Under the pieces are notes generated by a model, which was given only the letters and a program-made list of their open reading frames with translations, ran no database searches and had not been told where the DNA came from. The position numbers were made by a program, and so were the translations under genes. A stretch of 64,000 nucleotides of DNA from an uncultured Lachnospiraceae bacterium (GTDB taxonomy: Bacteria > Bacillota > Clostridia > Lachnospirales > Lachnospiraceae): positions 58,216 through 122,215 of the forward strand of contig CAJUST010000003.1 of the NCBI GenBank assembly GCA_910589105.1. Reading direction: 5' to 3'. Below, piece after piece: positions 35,097 to 43,863 of this stretch (positions are counted from its first letter, which is position 1; the number at the start of each line of letters is the position of its first letter).

Positions 35097-36725
35097 GTGA
35101 AATCAAAAGAACAAAAACAGGGGTTTCCGGTAAAGATAGGGATTCTCCTGCTTACAATGCTTGCCGCTATATATTTCGGGACAGCTTTTTATTTTAACAG
35201 CCATTTTCTGCCTTCCACTTCGTTAAATGGGCATTCTATATCTGGAAAATCAATCGAACAGGTAGAGCGTATGATAACGGAAGAAATTAACGGATATTCG
35301 CTTACGATCGAGACGAGAGGGGAGCCAGAGACGCTGAATGGGACGGATATTTCTGTCAAGCCGGAGTTTGGGGGAAGCATTCAAAAACTTCTAAAGATGC
35401 AGAATCCGTTTGCATGGCCGATGGCGTTTGCTTCGCGGCAGGATTTTACGGAGGAGACAATCGTCAGTTTTGACAAGGACAAATTAAAAGAGCGGATCAA
35501 GGAGTTTTCCTTTATTCAGGAGGAAAATCAGACGCCTCCAAAAGATGCGTACTGCTCCGCATATTCAAAAGAAGGCTATAAAATTATCCCAGAAGAATTG
35601 GGAACTAAAATCAAAAAGAAACGCCTGCGTTTAGTCTTAAAAGATTCAGTCAGCAGTTTAAAAGAAACGGTGTCGTTAGAAAAAGAGGGATGCTATGTAA
35701 CGCCAAAGGTGACGTCATCGAATCAAGGGCTGAGCCATCTTGTGGATACTCTCAATAAGTATACTGGCGTTACGATTACATATAAAATAGGAGACAAACA
35801 AGAAACGCTTGACGGCAGCATTACGAACACATGGATGAATGTCAATAATATGGAAATTTCCATAAATGAGCAGGCTGTGGAAGAATATGTAACAATTCTT
35901 GCATCTGCCTATAATACAGTGTTCCGGAAGCATACGCTTGCCACTTCTTATGGAAAAACGGTTGAAATTACATCTGGGGACTATGGCTGGAAAGTAGACA
36001 AAGAAGGCGAAAAAGCAAAGATTTTGGAAGATATAAAAAATGGGGAGTCTTATGAACGTGAACTGACGTATGCTCAGACGGCAAACAGCCATGGGGAGCA
36101 TGATTATGGGGACACCTATGTAGAGATTAATCTGACTGCGCAGCATTTGTTTTTTTATAAAAATGGAAGCCTTGTAGTGGAATCTGATTTTGTTTCCGGC
36201 AATCTTTCGAAAAATTATGACACGCCGACTGGAATTTATGGTCTGACCTATAAAGAGAGGGATGCTGTTTTGCGTGGGGAAAATTACGCTTCCCCAGTCG
36301 ATTATTGGATGCCGTATTGCAATAATGTCGGGATGCACGATGCATCGTGGAGAAGCAGTTTTGGCGGCAATATCTATAAAACGAGCGGTTCCCACGGCTG
36401 TGTCAATTTGCCTCCGGCGGCGGCAAAAAAGATATTTGAAAACATAGAAGATGGCGATCCGGTCATTGTTTATACACTGCCCGGGACGGAAAGCCCGGCG
36501 GCAGTGGCTAAGGAAGCCGCTCAAGTAGTCAATATGATTAATGGCATAGGCGAAGTGACGTTAGAAAGCGAACCGGCGATTGCGGCGGCGAGAAAGCTTT
36601 ATAACCTGCTTCCGCCGTCGGGACAGGCCCAAGTGGCGAATTACGATCTCCTTTTGGCGTGTGAAGCGCAGCTTGCCGCATTAAAAGCGCAGGCGGCGCC
36701 TCCGCCGGAAGCGCCTGTGCAGTAA
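35097..36725 (+). CDS. L,D-transpeptidase (YkuD) with a putative peptidoglycan-binding N-terminus
   Basis: It makes 3-3 peptide cross-links in peptidoglycan outside the membrane. The order is an N-terminal membrane anchor (residues ~13-32), two copies of a substrate-binding domain of the PG_binding_4 kind (~35-330), and a YkuD catalytic domain with GMHDASWR and the Cys motif SGSHGCVNLPP. An Ala/Pro/Glu-rich tail of ~85 residues follows, which is unusual after YkuD. GTG 35097 is used, after a GGGGG run, giving 542 residues. It is followed 17 bp later by tcdA. Confidence 0.9.
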   Translation: MKSKEQKQGFPVKIGILLLTMLAAIYFGTAFYFNSHFLPSTSLNGHSISGKSIEQVERMITEEINGYSLTIETRGEPETLNGTDISVKPEFGGSIQKLLKMQNPFAWPMAFASRQDFTEETIVSFDKDKLKERIKEFSFIQEENQTPPKDAYCSAYSKEGYKIIPEELGTKIKKKRLRLVLKDSVSSLKETVSLEKEGCYVTPKVTSSNQGLSHLVDTLNKYTGVTITYKIGDKQETLDGSITNTWMNVNNMEISINEQAVEEYVTILASAYNTVFRKHTLATSYGKTVEITSGDYGWKVDKEGEKAKILEDIKNGESYERELTYAQTANSHGEHDYGDTYVEINLTAQHLFFYKNGSLVVESDFVSGNLSKNYDTPTGIYGLTYKERDAVLRGENYASPVDYWMPYCNNVGMHDASWRSSFGGNIYKTSGSHGCVNLPPAAAKKIFENIEDGDPVIVYTLPGTESPAAVAKEAAQVVNMINGIGEVTLESEPAIAAARKLYNLLPPSGQAQVANYDLLLACEAQLAALKAQAAPPPEAPVQ

Positions 36726-36742
36726 AGGACTCAGGAGGAACG

Positions 36743-37441
36743 ATGGAAAACTGGTTAGAACGGACAAGCCTGCTTTTGGGAGAAGCGGCAATCGACAAAT
36801 TAAGGAACGCGCGCGTGGCGGTATTTGGCATTGGCGGCGTTGGCGGATATGTCTGTGAAGCCCTTGCGCGAAGCGGAGTCGGGGCATTTGATTTAATCGA
36901 TGCGGACAAAGTCTGCGAAAGCAACATAAACCGCCAGATTATTGCCACGGTAAAGACAGTTGGACGCAAAAAGACAGAAGTGATGAAGACGCGTATGGAA
37001 GAAATCAACCCTTCTGTAAAAGTTTGCATCCATTCCTGCTTTTTTCTGCCCGGCAGAGAAGAAGATTTTCCGTTTGAGGAATATGACTATATTGTAGATG
37101 CCGTAGACACTGTGGCGGCAAAGCTTGCCTTGGCGCAAAAGGCGGCGGAAAGCGGCATACCAATGATCAGCAGTATGGGAGCCGGAAATAAACTTGACGG
37201 CAGCCGTTTTCGCGTTGCGGATATTTATGAGACAAAAGTCTGCCCGCTTGCAAGAGTGATGCGGCGGGAATTGAAAAAAAGGGGAATCGCTTCCTTAAAA
37301 ACCGTATATTCCGATGAGCAGCCGGTTTCGCCAAAAGATGCGGCGCAGATTGGACGGATTTGCGGAAGTGTGGCGTTTGTTCCTGCGGCGGCAGGGCTTT
37401 TGCTTGCAGGGGAAGTTGTCAAAGATTTAATAAATTTTTAA
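36743..37441 (+). CDS. tcdA: tRNA threonylcarbamoyladenosine dehydratase (ThiF/E1 family)
   Basis: TcdA closes the t6A37 side chain of tRNAs into the cyclic form. The 232-residue protein has the E1-like ATP-binding AVFGIGGVGGYVCEAL, the Arg of NRQI, and the DAVDTVAAK and SSMGAGNKLDG segments typical of TcdA. A role as another ThiF-like enzyme is less likely, because no thiamine or sulfur-carrier genes are nearby. AGGAGG precedes the ATG. Confidence 0.9.
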   Translation: MENWLERTSLLLGEAAIDKLRNARVAVFGIGGVGGYVCEALARSGVGAFDLIDADKVCESNINRQIIATVKTVGRKKTEVMKTRMEEINPSVKVCIHSCFFLPGREEDFPFEEYDYIVDAVDTVAAKLALAQKAAESGIPMISSMGAGNKLDGSRFRVADIYETKVCPLARVMRRELKKRGIASLKTVYSDEQPVSPKDAAQIGRICGSVAFVPAAAGLLLAGEVVKDLINF

Positions 37442-37459
37442 GATTTTTAAAAAAACGGC

Positions 37460-37487
37460 TTGTAAAAATATAAGTATCGGTTATAAT
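37460..37487 (+). promoter_or_regulatory. promoter for the transketolase pair
   Basis: TTGTAA (37460-37465), a 16-bp spacer and TATAAT (37482-37487). Confidence 0.65.
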
Positions 37488-37546
37488 CTTAATGCAAAGT
37501 TTTTTTATTGGAATCAGTTGAATCGATTTGGAAAAGGAGAGCAGTG

Positions 37547-38380
37547 ATGGACAGACTGGAACTAAAGAAGATGGCACTTGAAGTACGTAAAGGAATTATT
37601 GCTTCCATTTACAGCGCGAAAGCAGGGCATCCGGGAGGCTCCCTGTCGGCGGCGGATTTATTTACGTATTTATATTTTGAAGAGCTGAATATTGATCCGA
37701 ATGATCCGCAGTGGGAAGGCCGTGACCGTTTTGTATTATCCAAAGGGCATACGGCGCCGGGGCTTTATGCGGCGCTTGCGCATCGCGGTTTTTTCCCGAC
37801 TGAAGATTTGGTGACGCTTCGGCATGTAGGAAGCTATTTGCAGGGCCATCCCGATATGAAATGCGTTCCGGGGGTAGATATGTCTACAGGTTCTTTAGGA
37901 CAAGGCTTATCTGCGGCAGTTGGAATGGCGCTTGCGGCAAAGATGGACAAAAAGGATTATCGCGTGTATGCCCTTTGCGGCGACGGTGAAATCCAAGAAG
38001 GCCAGATTTGGGAAGCGGCGATGTTTGCCGGCCACCGTAAGTTAGACAACCTTGTAGTGATTGTGGATCATAATAAACTGCAGATTGACGGAAAAGTGGA
38101 AGAAGTCTGCTCTCCTTATCCAATGGATAAAAAGTTTGAGGCGTTTCAGTTCCATACGATTACGATTGACGGGCATAATTTTGATGAAATGGAAGCCGCA
38201 TTTAAAGAAGCAAGACAGACAAAAGGGAAGCCGACGGCAATTATTGCCAATACAATAAAGGGGAAAGGCGTATCCTTTATGGAAGACGCAGCGGAATGGC
38301 ATGGAAAAGCCCCGAAAAAAGAGGAATATGAAGTTGCAGTGGAAGATTTAAGAAAAGAGGGGGAAACGTTATGCCGATAA
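37547..38380 (+). CDS. transketolase, N-terminal subunit
   Basis: This is the thiamine diphosphate-binding half of a split transketolase, moving two-carbon units in the pentose phosphate pathway. The motif AGHPGGSLS near residue 26 and the TPP/Mg block GDGEIQEGQIWEAAMFAG to the VDHNKLQIDG Asn are intact. ATG 37547 follows AAAGGAGAG and gives 277 residues. The C-terminal half is the next gene, overlapping by 10 bp. Split transketolases are common in Clostridia and archaea. Confidence 0.93.
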   Translation: MDRLELKKMALEVRKGIIASIYSAKAGHPGGSLSAADLFTYLYFEELNIDPNDPQWEGRDRFVLSKGHTAPGLYAALAHRGFFPTEDLVTLRHVGSYLQGHPDMKCVPGVDMSTGSLGQGLSAAVGMALAAKMDKKDYRVYALCGDGEIQEGQIWEAAMFAGHRKLDNLVVIVDHNKLQIDGKVEEVCSPYPMDKKFEAFQFHTITIDGHNFDEMEAAFKEARQTKGKPTAIIANTIKGKGVSFMEDAAEWHGKAPKKEEYEVAVEDLRKEGETLCR

Positions 38381-39336
38381 ACAGAAAGTTAGAGGAGCTG
38401 CCAAAGATTGCCACAAGAGAAGGATATGGGAATACTTTAGTGGAACTTGGGAAAGAAGATGAAAATATAGTGGTTTTAGATGCAGACCTTGCGGCAGCCA
38501 CAAAGACAAATAAGTTTGCGGAGGCTTTTCCCGACAGGCATATTAACTGCGGCATTGCCGAAGCAAACATGGCAGGCATTGCGGCCGGTTTGGCGGCAAG
38601 CGGAAAAACGCCGTTTATCAGTTCGTTTGCGATGTTTGTGTCTGGACGCGCGTATGAGCAGATCCGAAATTCCATCGGTTATCCCGGATTAAATGTCAAA
38701 ATCGGGGCGTCCCACGCGGGCATATCCGTTGGGGAAGACGGCGCGACCCATCAGTGCAACGAGGATATTGCCTTAATGCGCAGCATTCCGGGCATGATGA
38801 TTGTCAATCCGAGCGATGACATTGAAGCGAGAGCCGCAGTGCGCGCGGCGTATGCCCATAAAGGCCCGGTTTACCTGAGGTTTGGCAGGCTTGCCGTTCC
38901 GGTGTTTAATGACAGGGAAGATTATCATTTCGAATTAGGCAAAGGCATCGTTTTGCGGGAAGGCAAAGATGCGACGGTATTTGCGACGGGACTTTGCGTC
39001 GTGGAGGCCTTGTATGCGGCGGATATGCTTGCCGAAGCGGGAATTGACGTGGAACTGATTAATATCCATACGATAAAGCCTCTGGATACGGAACTCGTCT
39101 GCGATTCCGCTGCGAAAACAGGAAGGGTATTTACGATAGAAGAACATTCCATCATTGGCGGTTTAGGTTCCGCCGTATGTGAAACGTTAAGTGAGAGACA
39201 GCCGGTAAAAGTCACTAGAATCGGCATGAACGACGTATATGGCGAATCCGGTCCAGCAGTGGAGCTGCTTCATAAATTTGGGCTGGATGCGGAAGGAATT
39301 TTTAAGAAAATCAAAGAGACGCTAGAAATAGATTAA
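38371..39336 (+). CDS. transketolase, C-terminal subunit
   Basis: This half supplies the pyrimidine-binding domain (with the Glu in CGIAEANMAGIAAGLA that activates the cofactor) and the C-terminal domain (VFTIEEHSIIGGLGSAVCE). It has 321 residues. The 10-bp overlap with the N-terminal subunit gene suggests coupled translation and equal amounts. Confidence 0.93.
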   Translation: MPINRKLEELPKIATREGYGNTLVELGKEDENIVVLDADLAAATKTNKFAEAFPDRHINCGIAEANMAGIAAGLAASGKTPFISSFAMFVSGRAYEQIRNSIGYPGLNVKIGASHAGISVGEDGATHQCNEDIALMRSIPGMMIVNPSDDIEARAAVRAAYAHKGPVYLRFGRLAVPVFNDREDYHFELGKGIVLREGKDATVFATGLCVVEALYAADMLAEAGIDVELINIHTIKPLDTELVCDSAAKTGRVFTIEEHSIIGGLGSAVCETLSERQPVKVTRIGMNDVYGESGPAVELLHKFGLDAEGIFKKIKETLEID

Positions 39337-39345
39337 CAAATAGTG

Positions 39346-39392
39346 GAAAAAAGCCGATATACTATGTAAATAGGAAGATCGGCTTTTTCCTA
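39346..39392 (+). terminator. terminator after transketolase
   Basis: GAAAAAAGCCGAT (39346-39358) pairs with ATCGGCTTTTTC (39378-39389) around a ~19-base loop, ending in T. Confidence 0.7.
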
Positions 39393-39438
39393 TTTTAGAG
39401 GTAAACGGAGTTACAAAGCATAGTTCAAGGAGGATACC

Positions 39439-40197
39439 ATGATGAATCAGGTCACGCAGGCGGAAGCTTTTGGCAGCTATATGCAGGCCGCGCAACAAAC
39501 ATCGTCCGAAAAAGCGGACACGAAAAAGAACAAAGTCAGCGGAGCGACAATCGGCGATCCAAAGCTGAGTGAGAAAGCGGCGAAATACTACGAAAAACTA
39601 AAAAAGAAGTATTCCAATATGGATTTCATTCTCGTCAGTGAGGATAAAAAGGCAGAGGCGCAGGCAAATGCCGGAAAATACGCCAATGCAAACCGTATGG
39701 TGGTGTTAATTGACACGGAAAAAATAGAGCGTATGGCGGAAGACAACAAGTACCGCAAGCAGTATGAAGCGATTATAAGCGGCGCGACAAATCAGCTTTC
39801 CCAGTTAAAATCCAGCTTAGGAGCCAATGCATCCAGCGTAAAAACATACGGCATGCAGGTCAAAGAAGGGACGGCATCTTTTTTTGCGGTAGTTGACAAA
39901 TCCCTTGCGGCGCAGAAAAAACGCATCGAGAAAAAGGCGTCTCAGAAGCAGGAAGAAAAGAAAGCGGCAAAAAAAGCCGCCGAAGAAAAAGCCGCCGAAA
40001 AGAAGAAAGCGGAAAAGGAAACCTATGAAGCGGAATTTGAACAGGATTGGAATGAGGAGGATACCATTACTGTAACGGCATCCTCGATAGAAGAACTTAT
40101 GAAAAAGATTAATGACGCAATCTATCTTGGCAGAAGCGACTATGTAAGAACCGAACAGGAAACATGGGTCGGCGGCCATTTAGATTTTTATGGTTAG
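39439..40197 (+). CDS. DUF6033-like protein of unknown function
   Basis: The 252-residue product has no signal peptide. Its first half has KLSEKAAKYYEKLKKKYSNM, MVVLIDTEKIERMAEDNKYR and SQLKSSLGANASSVKTYGM, which resemble the DUF6033 family of Lachnospiraceae; this is from memory and tentative. A Lys/Ala/Glu coiled coil (~160-195) follows, then an acidic C-terminus. It may be an exported or flagellum-associated structural protein, but nothing shows it. AGGAGG precedes the ATG. Its TAG overlaps the stop codon of the opposing gene. Confidence 0.7.
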   Translation: MMNQVTQAEAFGSYMQAAQQTSSEKADTKKNKVSGATIGDPKLSEKAAKYYEKLKKKYSNMDFILVSEDKKAEAQANAGKYANANRMVVLIDTEKIERMAEDNKYRKQYEAIISGATNQLSQLKSSLGANASSVKTYGMQVKEGTASFFAVVDKSLAAQKKRIEKKASQKQEEKKAAKKAAEEKAAEKKKAEKETYEAEFEQDWNEEDTITVTASSIEELMKKINDAIYLGRSDYVRTEQETWVGGHLDFYG

Positions 40198-41357
40198 TTC
40201 AAATGACAGATTTCTATAAGCAAAGCTGCCCGTGCCTGCCACGAGTGGCTTTTTTTTGCCTTGCGGTAACCATTTTCGGAGAGTTTTATCAGGCGGCTTT
40301 TAGAATTGAGCAATTCCATAATTTGCTCCGGCAGGCGGTTTCGGTCACTGTATTCGTAGAAAATGACGTCCTGCCAGTCTGAAAACTGTTCTTTTAAAAG
40401 AGGGGTCGCATCGGTCATGCAAAGGCTGTGGTTTAGCATAGCGGAATAAATCCGGTCATGCGCGCCACACTTAAATTCCGGCATTAGGTTTAAGGTGATC
40501 TTTGATTTCCGAAAGTACGAAAACATATCTTTAAAATCTGTGTCATCTATAATCTGGATTTGGGGAAACTCTGCAAGAGGAGAAGATCTCCAGCCATTTC
40601 CGCAAAGCGTAAGCGGGACATGGCTTTTAGCAAGGCTTAAAAGAAGATCTTCCCGCTTGAACGCGCGCAGATAGGTATCGCATAGGAAACAAGCCTGCAT
40701 ATGGAGAGGAAACGTTTCCCTGATAATTTCTTCTTCCTCCAGCGAAGGGAGCAGGCGGGTGAGGGCTTCTTCCTGCGTCATCGCCGGATTGCCCTGAACA
40801 AGGGAAATTAGCTGTTTTGTCACTTTTTCCAGAAAAGCCGGACAAGTTTGAATCGACTCCTCCACCTTACGCCAGTCCGTATAAGTGCCGGAGAAGAAAA
40901 CATCAATTTCCTTCTTGGGATAGCCGTCCGTACCCGCTATATCCTCTCCGGTCATCAAAAACAGATGTGTGGAAGCGATATGCGGGTAATGTTCTTTTAT
41001 GTAGCGCCTGTGGCATTCGTCCAGACAAAGAACATGGAAATTGGAAATCGTTTGTTTTAATGTGTCGTGGTGGTAGAGCGGGTGGTCTAAAATAATATTA
41101 TAAAACGGCGCGTGGATTTGATCTAAAAAATAACTGCCGTCGTCCATGGTAAGGCGTGGAAGTTCCGAATTAAAATCAAATACGGCGTCAAATGCTTTGC
41201 CCACATATTGCTCCATAGCCTCAAGCGGCCCGTTTTTTGCCGAAAACATTTCTACGGCCACGCCGGCCTGTTGGAGTGATTTGGCAAGTGAATCTGCAAA
41301 ATAAAGATATGAGCTGTAACAGACAGATTTTAAAGCAAAAATTAAAACGCGTTTCAT
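40194..41357 (-). CDS. CgeB-like glycosyltransferase
   Basis: The 387-residue protein resembles the CgeB/glycosyltransferase family 1 proteins linked to spore-coat maturation and surface glycosylation. An N-terminal Rossmann-like domain (VLIFALKSVCYSSYLYFADSL) pairs with a C-terminal donor-binding domain (CGNGW, KITLNLMPEFKCGAHDRIYS, MLNHSLCMTD and LKEQFSDWQDVIFYEY). The donor and acceptor are unknown. The start is ATG 41357 after AGGAGGATATGCC. Its TAA overlaps the TAG of the convergent gene. Confidence 0.78.
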   Translation of the reverse strand: MKRVLIFALKSVCYSSYLYFADSLAKSLQQAGVAVEMFSAKNGPLEAMEQYVGKAFDAVFDFNSELPRLTMDDGSYFLDQIHAPFYNIILDHPLYHHDTLKQTISNFHVLCLDECHRRYIKEHYPHIASTHLFLMTGEDIAGTDGYPKKEIDVFFSGTYTDWRKVEESIQTCPAFLEKVTKQLISLVQGNPAMTQEEALTRLLPSLEEEEIIRETFPLHMQACFLCDTYLRAFKREDLLLSLAKSHVPLTLCGNGWRSSPLAEFPQIQIIDDTDFKDMFSYFRKSKITLNLMPEFKCGAHDRIYSAMLNHSLCMTDATPLLKEQFSDWQDVIFYEYSDRNRLPEQIMELLNSKSRLIKLSENGYRKAKKSHSWQARAALLIEICHLN

Positions 41358-41405
41358 GGCATATCCTCCTTTTGTCTGAGTGAAAAGGGAAATCTTTTTT
41401 TTCAT

Positions 41406-41434
41406 ATTATAAAGGATAAAAGGGGATAATACAA
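41406..41434 (-). promoter_or_regulatory. promoter for the CgeB-like gene
   Basis: On the minus strand: TTGTAT (41434-41429), a 17-bp spacer and TATAAT (41411-41406). Confidence 0.75.
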
Positions 41435-41445
41435 TAGAGCATTCC

Positions 41446-41472
41446 GGCAGGCGTTCCGAAAAAACGCCTGCC
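41446..41472. other. strong hairpin between two divergent promoters
   Basis: GGCAGGCGTT (41446-41455) pairs perfectly with AACGCCTGCC (41463-41472), with TTT next to the right arm. It lies upstream of both promoters, so it is not in either known transcript. A remnant terminator or a binding site are possible. Confidence 0.6.
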
Positions 41473-41570
41473 TTTGAAATAGGGAAAGCGCAATCGTAAA
41501 GCGGGGGAAAAACAGGGATTGTCCCTTCTGGCAAAACGTTTGGAAAGATAGGATTTCTTTCAAAAAGAAG

Positions 41571-41599
41571 TTGAAGCGGGCGGAGGCAAGTAGTATAAT
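41571..41599 (+). promoter_or_regulatory. promoter for sufC-sufB
   Basis: TTGAAG (41571-41576), a 17-bp spacer and TATAAT (41594-41599). Confidence 0.7.
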
Positions 41600-41631
41600 A
41601 CTATGGAATGCACATTGCAAGGAGGAGTTTC

Positions 41632-42354
41632 ATGTTAGAATTAAGAAATATATCTTACGAAGTGAAAGATGCGCAGGAAAATCGTGAGATTTTAAAAGAT
41701 ATTAATCTTTCGGTCGACAATCATTTCGTGGCGGTGACCGGGCCAAACGGCGGCGGCAAATCGACGTTGGCGAAGATAATTGCCGGAATACTGACCCCGA
41801 CTTCCGGCCAGATACTTTTAGACGGAAAGGACATTACGCCGCTTGGCATTACGGAACGCGCAAAGGCGGGAATCAGTTATGCGTTTCAACAGCCAGTGCA
41901 TTTTAAAGGGCTTACGGTGAAGGACTTGATTACGCTTGCGGCGGGGCGGAGTATGTCGGTTTCGGAGATTTGCAACATTCTTTCCGAAGTGGGGCTGTGC
42001 GCGAAGGAATATATCGATCGTGAAATAAATGCAAGTCTCTCGGGCGGGGAATTAAAACGCATTGAGATTGCCATGATTACAGCGAGGAGCACGAAACTGT
42101 CTATTTTCGATGAGCCGGAAGCCGGAATTGATCTTTGGAGCTTTAACAGCCTGATTCATGTATTTGAGCGGATGCGCAAAGAAATCAATGGAATGATTTT
42201 AATTATATCCCATCAGGAGCGGATTTTAAACATTGCAGATCAGATTATTCTGCTTGCGGACGGCGAAGTGTCGGCGGTTGGCGGCAAAGAGGAGATTATG
42301 CCGAAATTGCTTGGCGCAAGCCGCACATGCGGGGCATTGGCAGATAAGGCATAG
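41632..42354 (+). CDS. sufC: SufC-type ATPase of a two-gene Fe-S cluster system (SmsC)
   Basis: An ABC-type ATPase that powers iron-sulfur cluster assembly with its SufB-like partner. Walker A is GPNGGGKST, the signature LSGGELKR and Walker B LSIFDEPEAGID. There are no membrane genes nearby, as expected for SufC rather than a transporter. ATG 41632 follows AAGGAGGAG and gives 240 residues. No sufD, sufS or sufU is adjacent, so the pair fits the minimal SUF-like (SMS) layout described for many anaerobes. Confidence 0.9.
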   Translation: MLELRNISYEVKDAQENREILKDINLSVDNHFVAVTGPNGGGKSTLAKIIAGILTPTSGQILLDGKDITPLGITERAKAGISYAFQQPVHFKGLTVKDLITLAAGRSMSVSEICNILSEVGLCAKEYIDREINASLSGGELKRIEIAMITARSTKLSIFDEPEAGIDLWSFNSLIHVFERMRKEINGMILIISHQERILNIADQIILLADGEVSAVGGKEEIMPKLLGASRTCGALADKA

Positions 42355-42368
42355 GAGGTTTGGGACGA

Positions 42369-43286
42369 ATGGATAAAATAGAAAAAAATCTTTTGGAACA
42401 GGTGGCAGGGCTGCATGAGGTTCCGGCCGGAGCTTATAATATCCGCGCAAATGGGAAAATGGCTGGCAGGGGCGTGACAGCAAATATTGACATTGTCACA
42501 AAAGAAGACAAGCAGGGGATAGACATACGGATTAAGGCGGGCACGAAACGGGAAAGCGTGCATATTCCGGTTATTTTAAGTGAAACGGGTTATCAGGAAA
42601 TGGTTTATAATGATTTTTATATTGGGGAAGACTGTGATGTGACGATTATTGCAGGCTGTGGCATCCATAACTGTGGGGTGGACACTTCCAAGCACGACGG
42701 TATCCATACGTTTTATGTGGGGAAAAACGCCAAAGTGCGTTATGTGGAAAAGCACTACGGGGAAGGCGATGGCAGCGGGGAAAATATTATGAACCCGATG
42801 ACGGTGGTCTATTGTGAGGAAAATGCCCATATGGAAATGGAAACGACCCAGATTAAAGGAATAGATTCCACAAACCGCATTACAAAAGGGGAATTAAAAG
42901 CCGGAGCTGTGTTAGAAGTGTATGAAAAGATTATGACGCATGGGAAACAGTATGCGCGGACAGAATTTGAAGTGGATTTAAACGGCGATGGCTGCAGCGC
43001 CAATGTGGTGTCCCGTTCCGTTGCAAGAGATCAATCCAAACAGGAATTTTTTTCTAAAATCAATGGAAACGCCGCCTGTGCCGGGCATAGTGAATGCGAT
43101 GCGATTATTATGGATCAGTCGACAGTTACGGCAAGCCCACAGCTTACGGCGCAGCATATTGATGCAAGCTTAATCCATGAAGCGGCGATTGGAAAAATAG
43201 CGGGAGAGCAGTTAGTGAAGCTTATGACGTTAGGATTGACGGAAGAAGAAGCGGAAACGCAGATTATCAGCGGTTTTTTGAAATAA
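42369..43286 (+). CDS. sufB: SufB/SufD-family scaffold protein (SmsB)
   Basis: The 305-residue beta-helix protein partners SufC in building Fe-S clusters. It is shorter than E. coli SufB (~495) because the N-terminal domain is missing, typical of the SMS form. The C-terminal core has Cys in GHSECDAIIMD (like the catalytic Cys of SufB) and the Glu of SLIHEAAIGKIAGEQL. A Cys/His cluster IAGCGIHNCG may also matter. ATG 42369 lies 10 bp after AGGAGG. Confidence 0.88.
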   Translation: MDKIEKNLLEQVAGLHEVPAGAYNIRANGKMAGRGVTANIDIVTKEDKQGIDIRIKAGTKRESVHIPVILSETGYQEMVYNDFYIGEDCDVTIIAGCGIHNCGVDTSKHDGIHTFYVGKNAKVRYVEKHYGEGDGSGENIMNPMTVVYCEENAHMEMETTQIKGIDSTNRITKGELKAGAVLEVYEKIMTHGKQYARTEFEVDLNGDGCSANVVSRSVARDQSKQEFFSKINGNAACAGHSECDAIIMDQSTVTASPQLTAQHIDASLIHEAAIGKIAGEQLVKLMTLGLTEEEAETQIISGFLK

Positions 43287-43291
43287 GAATA

Positions 43292-43330
43292 AAAAATGAT
43301 ACGAAAATCTAAGATTTTCGTATCATTTTT
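43292..43330. terminator. bidirectional terminator, 19-bp perfect stem
   Basis: Bases 43292-43310 are exactly complementary to 43312-43330, with A tract and T tract ends. The stop codon of the minus-strand zinc-finger gene (43323-43325) lies inside the right arm. Confidence 0.9.
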
Positions 43331-43733
43331 GTAAGAAGCGGAACTTCTGTTCTACATCTTCAAAACTGTAGGAAGCGCTTCCGGAAACGTTTGCTTTACG
43401 AAGGCAGTCGGTGCACAAAGAGCCAAATGTAATGGATTTGCCGCATTCTTGGCAGTTAAGATTTTTTAAGGTGGGGTTATGTAACTCTTTGTACTCGATT
43501 CTTCCTTCCCGAATCCAGCCTTTTACTTTCATAAGCGGAATCCCAAATTCCTTTACAACATCGTATTCGGTGACGTCATTTTCACGGATATACTCTTTTA
43601 CCTTGGAAAAGAGCAGACGTTCTTTACAATTAGGGCAGATATCTTCTGTATAATTTTTTGGAAGATTACAGTGGCATTCTTTGCAGCCGCCGACTTCGTC
43701 TCCAAACAATGATTCTGAAACTTGCTGGTTCAT
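43323..43733 (-). CDS. zinc-finger protein with a helix-turn-helix-like centre
   Basis: The 136-residue product has two zinc-binding parts: CKECHCNLPKN with ICPNCKERLL in the first half, and LNCQECGKSITFGSLCTDC in the second. Between them DVVKEFGIPLMKVKGWIREG looks like a MerR/HTH-type helix pair. It recalls the flagellar-operon protein YvyF and could be a transcription factor, but the family is not certain. It is transcribed toward sufB, and its last codons lie within the shared terminator. Confidence 0.75.
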   Translation of the reverse strand: MNQQVSESLFGDEVGGCKECHCNLPKNYTEDICPNCKERLLFSKVKEYIRENDVTEYDVVKEFGIPLMKVKGWIREGRIEYKELHNPTLKNLNCQECGKSITFGSLCTDCLRKANVSGSASYSFEDVEQKFRFLQK

Positions 43734-43863
43734 AGTCCGTAACTCTCCTTTCGCTTGTGAAATACGACATTACTCCTAATAACTAGTATAGCATACAAAA
43801 TCAAAAAAGAAAAGCTTTTCAAACACGGTAATTGAGGAAAATAATTAAAAAGGGGAACAGTTT

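Noticed and set aside
35715..36524. Open frame of 269 codons opposite the L,D-transpeptidase
   Set aside because: No ribosome site or recognisable domain; the opposite strand has clear YkuD motifs.
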